A DNA stretch of 64,000 bases from Chloroflexota bacterium (GTDB lineage Bacteria; Chloroflexota; Anaerolineae; Aggregatilineales; Phototrophicaceae), in NCBI GenBank assembly GCA_026708115.1, contig JAPOVL010000035.1, positions 146,494 to 210,493 of the forward strand. The letters run 5' to 3'. A program made the translations under genes and the position numbers. The notes below the pieces were generated by a model. The model saw nothing but the letters and a program-made list of their open reading frames with translations. It made no database searches and was not told the DNA's origin. Below, piece by piece: positions 39,381 to 48,098 of this stretch (positions are counted from its first letter, which is position 1; each line of letters begins with the position of its first letter).

Positions 39381-40256
39381 ATGAATATCCGCACTATCCA
39401 ATCCAAAAGCATCCTCACGCCACAGAAGCGCGGCTTCCTCACGGCCGGCGAGCGTCCCTATACCCACAGCTTGTCCTGGGCCATCGGCTGTGGCTTCGGC
39501 TCCATCTACTGCGGCGCCTACTGCTATGCCCAGAAGCTGCCCAACTGGCTCTATTCGCGGCGCGCGGACGAAGGCTGGGGCCAGGCGCTGATCATCAAAG
39601 AGAACGCGGCCGAATTGCTGGCGGCGCAACTGGCCCGGGCGCGGAACCGGCGCCAGATGCGCATTTTCATGAGCCCGGTCACCGATCCTTACCAGCCGCT
39701 GGAGCGCAAGCTGCGCTTGACGCGGCGCTGCCTGGATGTCTTCGCCCGCTATGGCGATCTCGATCTGCTGCTGATTCAGACGCGCGGTCCGACGGTCGTC
39801 GACGATCTGGATCGCATCGCACGCATCCCCTACGCCTGGCTGGGCATGTCCATCGAGACCGACCGGGGTGATCTGCCTTATGGTCCGGCCAAGGCGCATG
39901 TGGACAAGCGTTTTGATGCGGTAAAGCGCGCGGTCCTGGCTGGATTGCGCGTCCAGATCGCGGTCTCGCCGGTATTGCCCTATTCGCCAGCATTCGCCGA
40001 GCGCTTGCTGGAGACCGGGGCGCAGCGCATCGTCATCGATACCTTCGCCCTGGGCGATGGCAGCCGCGGGGCGCGCACGGCGGGCAGTCCCTTCGCGGCG
40101 GTGGCGGATTATGACTGGCGGGACGATGGCATGGCCGAGAGTTTGTACCATCAGTTGACGGCGTATCACGATGATGTGTCCTGGAGCGGAGAGGGATTTG
40201 CGGGGATTGTGGGGCAGAATGAACCTTTCGCCCCCCAAACTGGCTCTTTAGGTTGA
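39381..40256 (+). CDS. Radical SAM protein (SPL/Rv2578c-like)
   Basis: 'WAIGCGFGSIYCGAYCYAQKLPNW', 'MSPVTDPYQPLERKLRLTRRCLDVF', 'LGMSIETD'. Confidence 0.75.
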   Translation: MNIRTIQSKSILTPQKRGFLTAGERPYTHSLSWAIGCGFGSIYCGAYCYAQKLPNWLYSRRADEGWGQALIIKENAAELLAAQLARARNRRQMRIFMSPVTDPYQPLERKLRLTRRCLDVFARYGDLDLLLIQTRGPTVVDDLDRIARIPYAWLGMSIETDRGDLPYGPAKAHVDKRFDAVKRAVLAGLRVQIAVSPVLPYSPAFAERLLETGAQRIVIDTFALGDGSRGARTAGSPFAAVADYDWRDDGMAESLYHQLTAYHDDVSWSGEGFAGIVGQNEPFAPQTGSLG

Positions 40257-40278
40257 AGGCATAACCGAAGGAGCGCCT

Positions 40279-41937
40279 ATGGAAAAACTGACCGGACTGA
40301 TCATCGCCTCCCGCGGGGGAGATTGCGATGCCTACGAAGAAGTGGTGCGCCGCTTCCAGGATATGGCGGTGGCTTATGCCTATGCCCAGTTGGGCAACTG
40401 GCAAGAGGCGGAAGACGCCGCGCAGGAAGCTTTCATCGCCGCTTGGTACGGCTTGCTCGGCTTGCGCGACGCGGCGGCATTCCCGGGCTGGTTCCGGCGC
40501 ATCGTGCATTCCCGCGCCAACCGCCGCCTGCGCCTGCCGCAGCCGCTGCTAGTCTCGCTGGAGCAAGCCGGGGAGATCGCCGCCGAGCCGCCGCCCGATG
40601 GCGGGGGACTGCCCGACGACATCGCCGCCACGATAGAGGCCTTGCCCGAGGCGCAGCGCAGCGTACTGCTACTGCATTACATGAACGACTTCGCGCAAGC
40701 CGAGATCGCGGCCTTCCTGGAGATACCGCTGGGCACGGTCAAATCCCGGCTCTATCACGCGCGTAAACAGATCAAACAAAGGATGACAGCATTGGATAAC
40801 TTATCCGCACAACGTCCCTCGCGGGACAGTCAATTCACCGAAAAGGTCATGCGCCTCTTTGATGCCGCCAAATCAGGCGATATCGACAAGGTGCGGGCCT
40901 TGCTGGCCGAAGACGGCCGCCTGGCCAATGCCGAGGGCTTTGTCAGAACGTCGCTATGGGGATCGGACGCCAAAGCGCTGCACGTGGCTGTGATGCACGG
41001 GCGCAAGGACATTGTCGATCTGCTGCTGGCGCATGGCGCCGATATCAACGCGCGCGATGACAAGTACCGCTTCAACGCGCTGATCCACGCCATCGACCTG
41101 GCCGATTTCATGCCGGAATACGCCGAACTGGGCATGGTTGATTTTCTGCTGGCGCGCGGCGCGGAAATGGACGTCTGGGCTTGTGCCTGGCTGGGCGATA
41201 TGGAGGGCGTCAAGCAACGGCTGGACGAAAATCCGGCCCTGGTCAACGCCATCGGTCCAGGGCCCAGCACCTTGATGTCCTTTTGCCGCGATGTGAAAAC
41301 GATCGAGTTCTATTTAGGTTACGGCGCCGACCCGCTGGTGCGGTACCAACGTCACGGCAAAACGCGCGAGAGCTCGCCCCTGCGCGATCAAGCTTATCGC
41401 CGCAATTACGCCGGCGTGCGCCGCCTGCTGCGGCACCTGGGCTGGGCGGTTGATGTTTTCTGGGCGAGCATCATGGGCGATATCGACGCTCTGCGCGCGA
41501 TTCTTGCGATCGAAGGCGGCCTGGTTGACGCCAGCACGTCCGAGGACCATGTGCTGGGCGCGGGTTTGAGCCCGCTGCACCTGGCAGCCCAAGGCGGCCA
41601 TCTCGACGCGATGGAATTGCTGCTGGAAGCTGGCGCTGATATCAACGCGGTCGACGCCCGCGGATATACGCCGCTGCACTTTGTCATCTGTTATGGACCG
41701 AAGCAGTTTTTCGATCCGCTGCCCGATCTCAACGAGACGACGCAGGATATCGGCGTTTATCAGCTTTTGACGGAAGTGCCGCGTTTTCTGATCGACCGGG
41801 GCGCTGATGTTTCCACGCGCGAGCGCGAATCCGGCAAGACGCCGCTGGAGTTGGCTGGGTCATCATTTGAAGACGAAACCGACCGCAGCGACGTAATTGC
41901 GCTGCTGGAAGCGGCTGGCAACGCGCTTGTCGGATAG
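40279..41937 (+). CDS. ECF-type RNA polymerase sigma factor fused to ankyrin-repeat domain
   Basis: Sigma region 2 'AYEEVVRRFQDMAVAYAYAQLGNWQEAEDAAQEAFIAAWYGL..FPGWFRRIVHSRANRRLR', region 4 'LPEAQRSVLLLHYMNDFAQAEIAAFLEIPLGTVKSRLYHARKQIK', then ankyrin repeats 'DIVDLLLAHGADINARDD', 'GLSPLHLAAQGGHLDAMELLLEAGADINAVDARGYTPLHFV'. Confidence 0.92.
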   Translation: MEKLTGLIIASRGGDCDAYEEVVRRFQDMAVAYAYAQLGNWQEAEDAAQEAFIAAWYGLLGLRDAAAFPGWFRRIVHSRANRRLRLPQPLLVSLEQAGEIAAEPPPDGGGLPDDIAATIEALPEAQRSVLLLHYMNDFAQAEIAAFLEIPLGTVKSRLYHARKQIKQRMTALDNLSAQRPSRDSQFTEKVMRLFDAAKSGDIDKVRALLAEDGRLANAEGFVRTSLWGSDAKALHVAVMHGRKDIVDLLLAHGADINARDDKYRFNALIHAIDLADFMPEYAELGMVDFLLARGAEMDVWACAWLGDMEGVKQRLDENPALVNAIGPGPSTLMSFCRDVKTIEFYLGYGADPLVRYQRHGKTRESSPLRDQAYRRNYAGVRRLLRHLGWAVDVFWASIMGDIDALRAILAIEGGLVDASTSEDHVLGAGLSPLHLAAQGGHLDAMELLLEAGADINAVDARGYTPLHFVICYGPKQFFDPLPDLNETTQDIGVYQLLTEVPRFLIDRGADVSTRERESGKTPLELAGSSFEDETDRSDVIALLEAAGNALVG

Positions 41938-42046
41938 AGAACCTCGCCGGACCGCGTTGACCGGCTCGGATAGCGGGCGGTTCGGCGAGACCGACGACAG
42001 TGATCGTTGGTCACTCCAAGAAAGCGTTTATCTTTTCGTGCTGGCT

Positions 42047-43330
42047 TTAGAGCGCTGGCTTGAGCTTGCGCTTTGGTTCTGTTACGAAGACGAAGAGCCA
42101 GAAGAGCATGGTGCCGATGAAGGCGATCAAAGCCCCGAGCAGGAATAGATCGCGGAAGGTGAAGGCGGTCAGGAGCAAGCCCCCACCCAGCGCCATCATG
42201 GCGAAGCTCAAACCGGCCGCGGCTTCGCCAGAGCCGGCCATCAACGCTTGATGCTTCCGGGGCACCAGGTCGAGGATATAGACGATGAAAGCGGTGTAGC
42301 GGACGGACATCATACTGATCGCGCCGATATAACCAAAAGAGGCGGCCAGCCAATGCTCCACCAGCGCCATCGGAATCAAGCAGAGCGTCGCTACGAATGA
42401 CGCCCCGATGACGACCCGGACGTTGCCCCAGCGCTGCACTAGAGAGGGCGTCAGCAGAGCGGTCGGCACGCCGGTCAAGCGACCGATGGCGGCCATGGCG
42501 CCGATCAGCGCCGTTGATACCGCCAGGCGCTGGTCCATGTAGACATTGAAGTAGACCATCGCGGTCGCCGAGCCGGCGACCTGGAACAGGCGAATCACGG
42601 TCATTATGGCGATCAGCATCAATACAGAAGCCGCCCAGCCATTGCGGCCGCCGCCCCGATCCGCAGCGGTTTCCTGGCGCGCCGGCGCGGCTTTTGGCGG
42701 CAGCGGTCGAATGCGCAGGGACAGGGCAACAGTAAGCGCCAGAACGACGTTGGCCAGGACGAAAGTAATGCGATAGGGATCGGGGTCATCGAGCGTCCAG
42801 CCATTTATGCCTGCGATAGCGCCGGGCAGAATGCCGCCGACGAGGCTGCCGGCGAAACCGGCCAAAGACCAATGCGCCGCTTTGAGGGCGAAGGCCTGGT
42901 GCTTGAAAGCCCCATCCACTACGTTGATCAGGTAAGGCGCGCCATTGACGAAGTAGAAGGCGAATCCGCCAAACATCAGAGCCGGCGGGATGACCAACCC
43001 GGCTTCGCGCCAGCCCGGCGGCAGCCACTCGGCCATGGGCAGCAGCAGCCCGCCTGTCAGGCACGTGAAGGCGCCGAACTTCATCAGAGCGGTGGTGGAC
43101 ATGCGCGAACCGAGGATGCCGGCCGGCAAACTGGCCAAGCCGAAGGTCAGCAGCCCGACCGCATTAACCAACCCAATGAACTCGGTGCCATAACCCAGCC
43201 GCAGCAAGTAGAGATTGAGCAGCACCGAATAGAGGCCGTCGGCGACAAAGGTCAAGCCGACGATGACGGCGAAAAAAAGGCGGGCCTGCGGGTTGAAGGC
43301 GCGGATGGGGCTGAGAATACGACCGAGCAT
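42047..43330 (-). CDS. MFS transporter
   Basis: 12-TM-like ORF; 'GLVNAVGLLTFGLASLPAGILGSRMSTTALMKFG'. Confidence 0.85.
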   Translation of the reverse strand: MLGRILSPIRAFNPQARLFFAVIVGLTFVADGLYSVLLNLYLLRLGYGTEFIGLVNAVGLLTFGLASLPAGILGSRMSTTALMKFGAFTCLTGGLLLPMAEWLPPGWREAGLVIPPALMFGGFAFYFVNGAPYLINVVDGAFKHQAFALKAAHWSLAGFAGSLVGGILPGAIAGINGWTLDDPDPYRITFVLANVVLALTVALSLRIRPLPPKAAPARQETAADRGGGRNGWAASVLMLIAIMTVIRLFQVAGSATAMVYFNVYMDQRLAVSTALIGAMAAIGRLTGVPTALLTPSLVQRWGNVRVVIGASFVATLCLIPMALVEHWLAASFGYIGAISMMSVRYTAFIVYILDLVPRKHQALMAGSGEAAAGLSFAMMALGGGLLLTAFTFRDLFLLGALIAFIGTMLFWLFVFVTEPKRKLKPAL

Positions 43331-43457
43331 GGCTGCTAAATACCCCTCACCCCCTGGCCCCGTCTCCCGCTAGGGGAGAGGCGCGATTGATGACCATGCC
43401 TGCGGCATGATGCATCGGCGATACATCAAGCGCGCGTCGGCAAGGCCGGGAAATAAC

Positions 43458-43895
43458 TTAGTCGACGACCTCGAAAATCGCTTCGATCTCTACAGCGAAT
43501 CCGTTGGGTAGAGAGGAAAAGCCAAGCGCGCTGCGGGCGTGTTTTTCGCCATCGTAGAGTTCCCAAAACAGTTCCGACGCGCCGTTGATCACCAAATGTT
43601 GATCGGTGAAATCCGGGGCGGAGTTAACCGCGCCCAGCAATTTGCGCAGCCGCAGGTTGTTGACTGTGCCGGTCAGCGTATAAGCCGCTTTGAGCAGGTC
43701 TTCGGCGCAGACGCGCGCGGCTTGCTTGCCGGTTTCGACATCGACCCCAGCGCCCAGTTTGCCCAGGTAGCCCGTCGATACGTGGCCCGAGCAGTAAATG
43801 GTATCGCCGATGCGCGTGGCCGGCGCCAGTGTGGGCGAGGGCGTGAAGTCTTCAATATCGATGCCCATCGCTTTGACTTTTTGGTCAAGAGTCAT
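43458..43895 (-). CDS. RidA (YjgF/YER057c/UK114) family protein
   Basis: 'GDTIYCSGHVSTGYLGKLGAGVDVETGKQAARVCAEDLL', 'VEIEAIFEV'. Confidence 0.85.
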   Translation of the reverse strand: MTLDQKVKAMGIDIEDFTPSPTLAPATRIGDTIYCSGHVSTGYLGKLGAGVDVETGKQAARVCAEDLLKAAYTLTGTVNNLRLRKLLGAVNSAPDFTDQHLVINGASELFWELYDGEKHARSALGFSSLPNGFAVEIEAIFEVVD

Positions 43896-44033
43896 TGCGT
43901 CCTCCCGGGTTGCTAATTTCCTTCGCGTAACAATGCGAGGATTATAGGCGCTCGAATAGAGGTGACCATACCCAAACGCGAGTTGATTTGAACGGCTTAG
44001 TGAGTTTCAAGCGCGGGCGAAAAAGGCGACTTA

Positions 44034-44225
44034 ATGTTCATGCTCGGTGGGCTGCGGAGCGGACGCCTTTTCATCGTGCGAGAAACTGCCACAAAACCTG
44101 AAATTATTTCGGTGCATCTGCTGATGGCGGCATCCATGGTCATGACCCTGCCCAGCATATTGGTCTTCATGCTCTTGCAGCGCTATTATATTCAGGGCGT
44201 GGTAATCTCTTCGGGCAGCAAATAA
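44034..44225 (+). pseudogene. C-terminal remnant of a carbohydrate ABC permease (MalG-like)
   Basis: 'VHLLMAASMVMTLPSILVFMLLQRYYIQGVVISSGSK' is the canonical MalG C-terminus; upstream domain missing. Confidence 0.75.
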
Positions 44226-44283
44226 GCGCGCGATTTACTTTAACCGTTATACCGGTCCAATCTGCAGAGGAACTCCTACGCAA

Positions 44284-45306
44284 ATGGAAAATCTAAGCGT
44301 TCTCTTCACCGGAGCCGATCGCATCGACGTGCAGCAGATAGACGACGACATCGGCCAGCTTCGCGCGCATGACGTGCTCGTCCGCACGGATTATTCACTG
44401 ATCAGCGCAGCTACGGAGCTCGCCTGTTTATCGGGAACGCAAGCCTGGTTTCCTTTTCCGGCGACGCCCGGTTATGCCGCTGTCGGCGAAGTCGTCGATG
44501 TGGGTGACGAGGTAAGCGCTGTCGCGCCGGGAGACAAAGTGCACTACTGGGGCGGGCACAAGCAGTATCATGTGATCGATACGACCCGACCACAGCAGAT
44601 CTGCCTCAAGCTGCCGGAGGGCTTGCCGCTGCGCTTGGCGCCCTTCACGCGCATGGCCATTATCGCTATGACGGCGCTGCGCATCTCGGACATTGAGCTG
44701 GGCGATTACGTTGGCGTTGTCGGGCTGGGCACGGTGGGCAATTTGGCAGCGCAGTTGGCCGGTTTGCAAGGCGGCCGCGTTATCGGGCTGGATCTGAACA
44801 GCGGACGGTTGGAACTGGCGCGCGACTGTGGCATTCCCCACGCGCTGGCGATCAATCCGGAGACGGTCAAGGACGATGTCGGCGAGATTACCAAGGGAGA
44901 AGGCGTGGCGACGCTGATTGAGGCGACGGGTGTACCGGCAGCGCTGCCCGATGCGCTGCCGATTGTGGGGCGCTACGGCGAAGTTATCTTGCTTGGGACG
45001 CCGCGCGGCGTCTTCCAAACCGACCTGACCGGCGTACTGGACTACATTCATCTTCATGGGCACGGCAATGTGACCTTCAAGGGCGCCCATGAGTGGCGCT
45101 ACCCCGTGGCGCGGGATCCTTTCGTCAAGCATTCAATGGAACGCAATTCCGAGATCGCGATGGATCTGATAAGCGCCGGCCGGCTCCAGGTGACGCCCCT
45201 GCACACGCACACGCTGTCGCCTCACGAGGCGGAAAGAGCCTACCGCGGCTTACAGCACGAGAAAGAGAGCTACGTTGGCGTCGTATTTGATTGGACCCTG
45301 CAATAG
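44284..45306 (+). CDS. Medium-chain dehydrogenase/reductase (zinc-type ADH-like)
   Basis: 'PGYAAVGEVVDVGDEVSAVAPGDKVHYWGGHKQY', Rossmann 'GVVGLGTVGNLAAQLAGLQGGRVIGLDLN'. Confidence 0.88.
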   Translation: MENLSVLFTGADRIDVQQIDDDIGQLRAHDVLVRTDYSLISAATELACLSGTQAWFPFPATPGYAAVGEVVDVGDEVSAVAPGDKVHYWGGHKQYHVIDTTRPQQICLKLPEGLPLRLAPFTRMAIIAMTALRISDIELGDYVGVVGLGTVGNLAAQLAGLQGGRVIGLDLNSGRLELARDCGIPHALAINPETVKDDVGEITKGEGVATLIEATGVPAALPDALPIVGRYGEVILLGTPRGVFQTDLTGVLDYIHLHGHGNVTFKGAHEWRYPVARDPFVKHSMERNSEIAMDLISAGRLQVTPLHTHTLSPHEAERAYRGLQHEKESYVGVVFDWTLQ

Positions 45307-45444
45307 AGAGCCCGCCGGAGACCCGGCCGGGACGATGCGCGGCCTCGAACTATTCCCGTCCCTTGACCGCTAATAGGCATTCGCCATTCCCGCTTGCCCC
45401 AAGGGCTTTTGACATGCGGGAACGGGATTCTCATCCGACGGCAG

Positions 45445-45544
45445 CCGCTCGGCGGCAGCGAATCGTCCACAGGAATGTCGCGCTCACACAAAATAACAAG
45501 CCTTCTCGTTGCATGTGCAACGCGGTTTATTAGAAAAGAGTGCC
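45445..45544 (+). repeat. Dispersed intergenic repeat, copy B
   Basis: CCGCTCGGCGGCAGCGAATCGTCCACAGGAATGTCGCGCTCACACAAAATAACAAGCCTTCTCGTTGCATGTGCAACGCGGTTTATTAGAAAAGAGTGCC. Confidence 0.85.
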
Positions 45545-45591
45545 ATCGCTGTCGCAGATTCAGGCGAGCGCGCTGAAAATCAGCAACAAGG

Positions 45592-45685
45592 CCGCTCGGC
45601 GGCGGCGAATATGGGCTACCGTGCTCACACAAATTAATAGACTTGCTCGGCTAGCGCAAATCGCGGTTCATTGAAAAAGGGGATC
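45592..45685 (+). repeat. Dispersed intergenic repeat, copy C (divergent, tandem to copy B)
   Basis: CCGCTCGGCGGCGGCGAATATGGGCTACCGTGCTCACACAAATTAATAGACTTGCTCGGCTAGCGCAAATCGCGGTTCATTGAAAAAGGGGATCA. Confidence 0.75.
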
Positions 45686-45694
45686 ATCAGAATA

Positions 45695-46729
45695 ATGAAA
45701 AACACGAGCATTGTTTTCACCGGATGCGATCAAGTCGAAGTGCAGGAGTTGGAGGAAAACCTGGAAGGGCTTCAAGCGCGTGAGGTACTTGTCAAAACCA
45801 GCTTTTCACTCGTCAGCGCGGGAACAGAGCTGACCTGTTTAGCCGGGATTGAGTCCTGGTTTAGCTTCCCGTCAACGCCGGGCTACACGTCGGTCGGCGA
45901 AGTGGTGAAAGTTGGCGATCAGGTTATCGAGGTTGCGCCGGGGGATGAGGTGTATAGCTGGGGCGGGCACAAGCAGTACAACCGCGTCAACCTGGCAAGG
46001 CCGGGATCGATGTGCATACCTGTGCCCGCTGGGATTACGCTGCCGCTGGTTCCCTTCGCGCGCATGATAACTATTGCGCTGACGGCGCTTCGCGTATCGG
46101 ACATTGAACTGGGTGATGATGTGGCGGTGATTGGCTTGGGGCTGGTCGGCAATTTTGCCGCTCAGTTGGCGCGTTTGCAGGGCGGCAATGTGATCGGGCT
46201 GGATCATAACCCGGGACGCGTCGCGCTTGCCGCGGATTGCGGCGTCAGGAACGCGATTGTGATGGAAAATCCGTCTGCTGCTGGAAAAGTGGCTGAGATA
46301 ACGAATCAGCGGGGTGTAGGGACTCTGATTGAGGCTAGCGGCAGACCCGGGGCGCTTCTCGATGGCCTGCCGCTCGTCGGGCGCTACGGCGAAGTGATCT
46401 TGGTAGGGATTGTGCGTGGGGAATACCAAGCAAATCTCAGCGCTGTGCTCGATTATGTCCATCTGGACACGCGAGGCAATGTGACCTTCAAGGGCGCGCA
46501 TGAGTGGCGCATTCCGGTTGCGAGGGATGCATTTGTGAAGCATTCGATCCAGCGCAACTCAGAAATCGCGCTGGATTTGATCCGCTGCGGCGACTTGGAG
46601 GTTGCGCCTCTGCTTTCACATAGCCTTTCCCCGTATGAAGCTCCAGAAGCCTATCATGGCTTGAAAAACAGAAAAAACGAGTTCATCGGCGTTGTTTTTG
46701 ACTGGACGGCTGTGCCGACGACGGTTTAG
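45695..46729 (+). CDS. Medium-chain dehydrogenase/reductase, tandem paralog of 44284-45306
   Basis: Closely similar along full length ('GNVTFKGAHEWRIPVARDAFVKHSIQRNSEIALDLI'); start moved to ATG 45695. Confidence 0.88.
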   Translation: MKNTSIVFTGCDQVEVQELEENLEGLQAREVLVKTSFSLVSAGTELTCLAGIESWFSFPSTPGYTSVGEVVKVGDQVIEVAPGDEVYSWGGHKQYNRVNLARPGSMCIPVPAGITLPLVPFARMITIALTALRVSDIELGDDVAVIGLGLVGNFAAQLARLQGGNVIGLDHNPGRVALAADCGVRNAIVMENPSAAGKVAEITNQRGVGTLIEASGRPGALLDGLPLVGRYGEVILVGIVRGEYQANLSAVLDYVHLDTRGNVTFKGAHEWRIPVARDAFVKHSIQRNSEIALDLIRCGDLEVAPLLSHSLSPYEAPEAYHGLKNRKNEFIGVVFDWTAVPTTV

Positions 46730-46796
46730 CGAGGGCGAAGGCTTGGTACGCCGCCTCAACCGTCGCGGGTGGCGTCTAGCAAGTTTTCGAGGTCGT

Positions 46797-47123
46797 CTAG
46801 CAGGGCCGCAACAGCCAGTTTAAGCGCTGGGCTTCCTTGACGATGGTATCTCGCAATTCCGGTCTAAGCGCCAGGCGATCAACCACTTCTATTCGGCGGC
46901 CCAACAATTGCTGCAAGCCCTGCGTTAGGCGGATGTGGTCACGTAAACTGTAGTCCGACTCGAAGTCAACGAGGAAATCAATATCGCTGTTCTCGCTCAA
47001 GCGACCGCGGAGAAGCGACCCGAACACGGCGATTTGGCACACGCGATATTGGCGAGCGAGCGCTACGATTTGTTCACGTTGCTGCTGCAGGTCGTCAAGG
47101 GTAAGGATTGCTTCAATTGCCAT
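46797..47123 (-). CDS. MNT-type nucleotidyltransferase
   Basis: 'CQIAVFGSLLRGRLSENSDIDFLVDFE' = GSx(n)DxD minimal nucleotidyltransferase motif; start at internal Met (MAIEAIL). Confidence 0.85.
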   Translation of the reverse strand: MAIEAILTLDDLQQQREQIVALARQYRVCQIAVFGSLLRGRLSENSDIDFLVDFESDYSLRDHIRLTQGLQQLLGRRIEVVDRLALRPELRDTIVKEAQRLNWLLRPC

Positions 47124-47210
47124 ATTGTCCGCACCTGGCACGATGATTTGTCGCGACTTGGGATTTATCCATTGTAATCGACAATCCGGCTGCGGAGACG
47201 CGAAAGCGCC

Positions 47211-48098
47211 TTATTCCCCGCGCAGGCGCGGGTCGAGGATATCACGCAAGCCGTCGCCGATGAAGTTGAAGGCCATGACCAGGCTGGCGATGGCTAGACC
47301 CGGGAAGAGCCACATCCACCATTGGTCGAAGAAGTCGATGCCGATGCTGACCATGCGCCCCCATTCCGGCGACGAGGGTTCTGGCCCCAAGCCGATGAAG
47401 CTCAAGGCGGCGAAGCTGATGATGGCGGTGCCGATATCGAGGGTGGCGAGGATGACGGCGGGCGCGATGCAATTGGGCAAGATGGTGCGGAAGAGCACGT
47501 AAAGCCCACTAGCGCCCGCGCTATGCGCCGCTTCGACATATTCCTGCGATTTAACCTCGAGCACCAGCCCGCGCAGGATCCTGGCATAGCGGGGCCACCA
47601 GACCGCGCTCAGCGCCAGGACTGCGTTGCGGATATCGGGACCCAGCGCGGCCGTGACGGCCATAGCCAGGATGATGAAGGGAAAGGCCATAAAGAGCTCG
47701 GTCAGGCGCATGAGCAATTCGTCGATCAAGCCACCCGCGTAACCGGCGACGGCGCCGATGATGACGCCGAGCGAACTGCCGATGATGATTACCGCCAAGC
47801 CGGCGGGAATCGTAATGCGCGAGCCCCAGAGAACACGGCTGAAGATGTCCCGGCCCAACTCGTCCGAGCCCATGAAAAACAGCGCGTTCGGCGCTTGCAA
47901 GCGGTTGACGAGGTCCTGCTTGAGGGGCTCGACCGGGGCGGTAGACGGCGCTAGGAAGGCGATAACGATCCACAAAGTGGCGATGATCAGCCCGATCAAG
48001 ACCAAAGGGTTGCGGCGCAAGTGATAAAGCGCCTGTTGGCCTCGGCTAGGCGACTCGAATTCGTGGATCGAGGAAGAAATAGAGGATATCGACGACAA
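47211..48098 (-). CDS. ABC transporter permease (DppC-like)
   Basis: 'LFFMGSDELGRDIFSRVLWGSRITI', 'YVEAAHSAGASGLYVLFRTILPN'. Confidence 0.9.
   Translation of the reverse strand: MSSISSISSSIHEFESPSRGQQALYHLRRNPLVLIGLIIATLWIVIAFLAPSTAPVEPLKQDLVNRLQAPNALFFMGSDELGRDIFSRVLWGSRITIPAGLAVIIIGSSLGVIIGAVAGYAGGLIDELLMRLTELFMAFPFIILAMAVTAALGPDIRNAVLALSAVWWPRYARILRGLVLEVKSQEYVEAAHSAGASGLYVLFRTILPNCIAPAVILATLDIGTAIISFAALSFIGLGPEPSSPEWGRMVSIGIDFFDQWWMWLFPGLAIASLVMAFNFIGDGLRDILDPRLRGE

Noticed and set aside
45361-45430. TTCCCGC/GCGGGAA pair as a terminator after the first MDR gene
   Set aside because: Only a 7-bp stem with a long loop and no T-run after the 3' arm; insufficient support.
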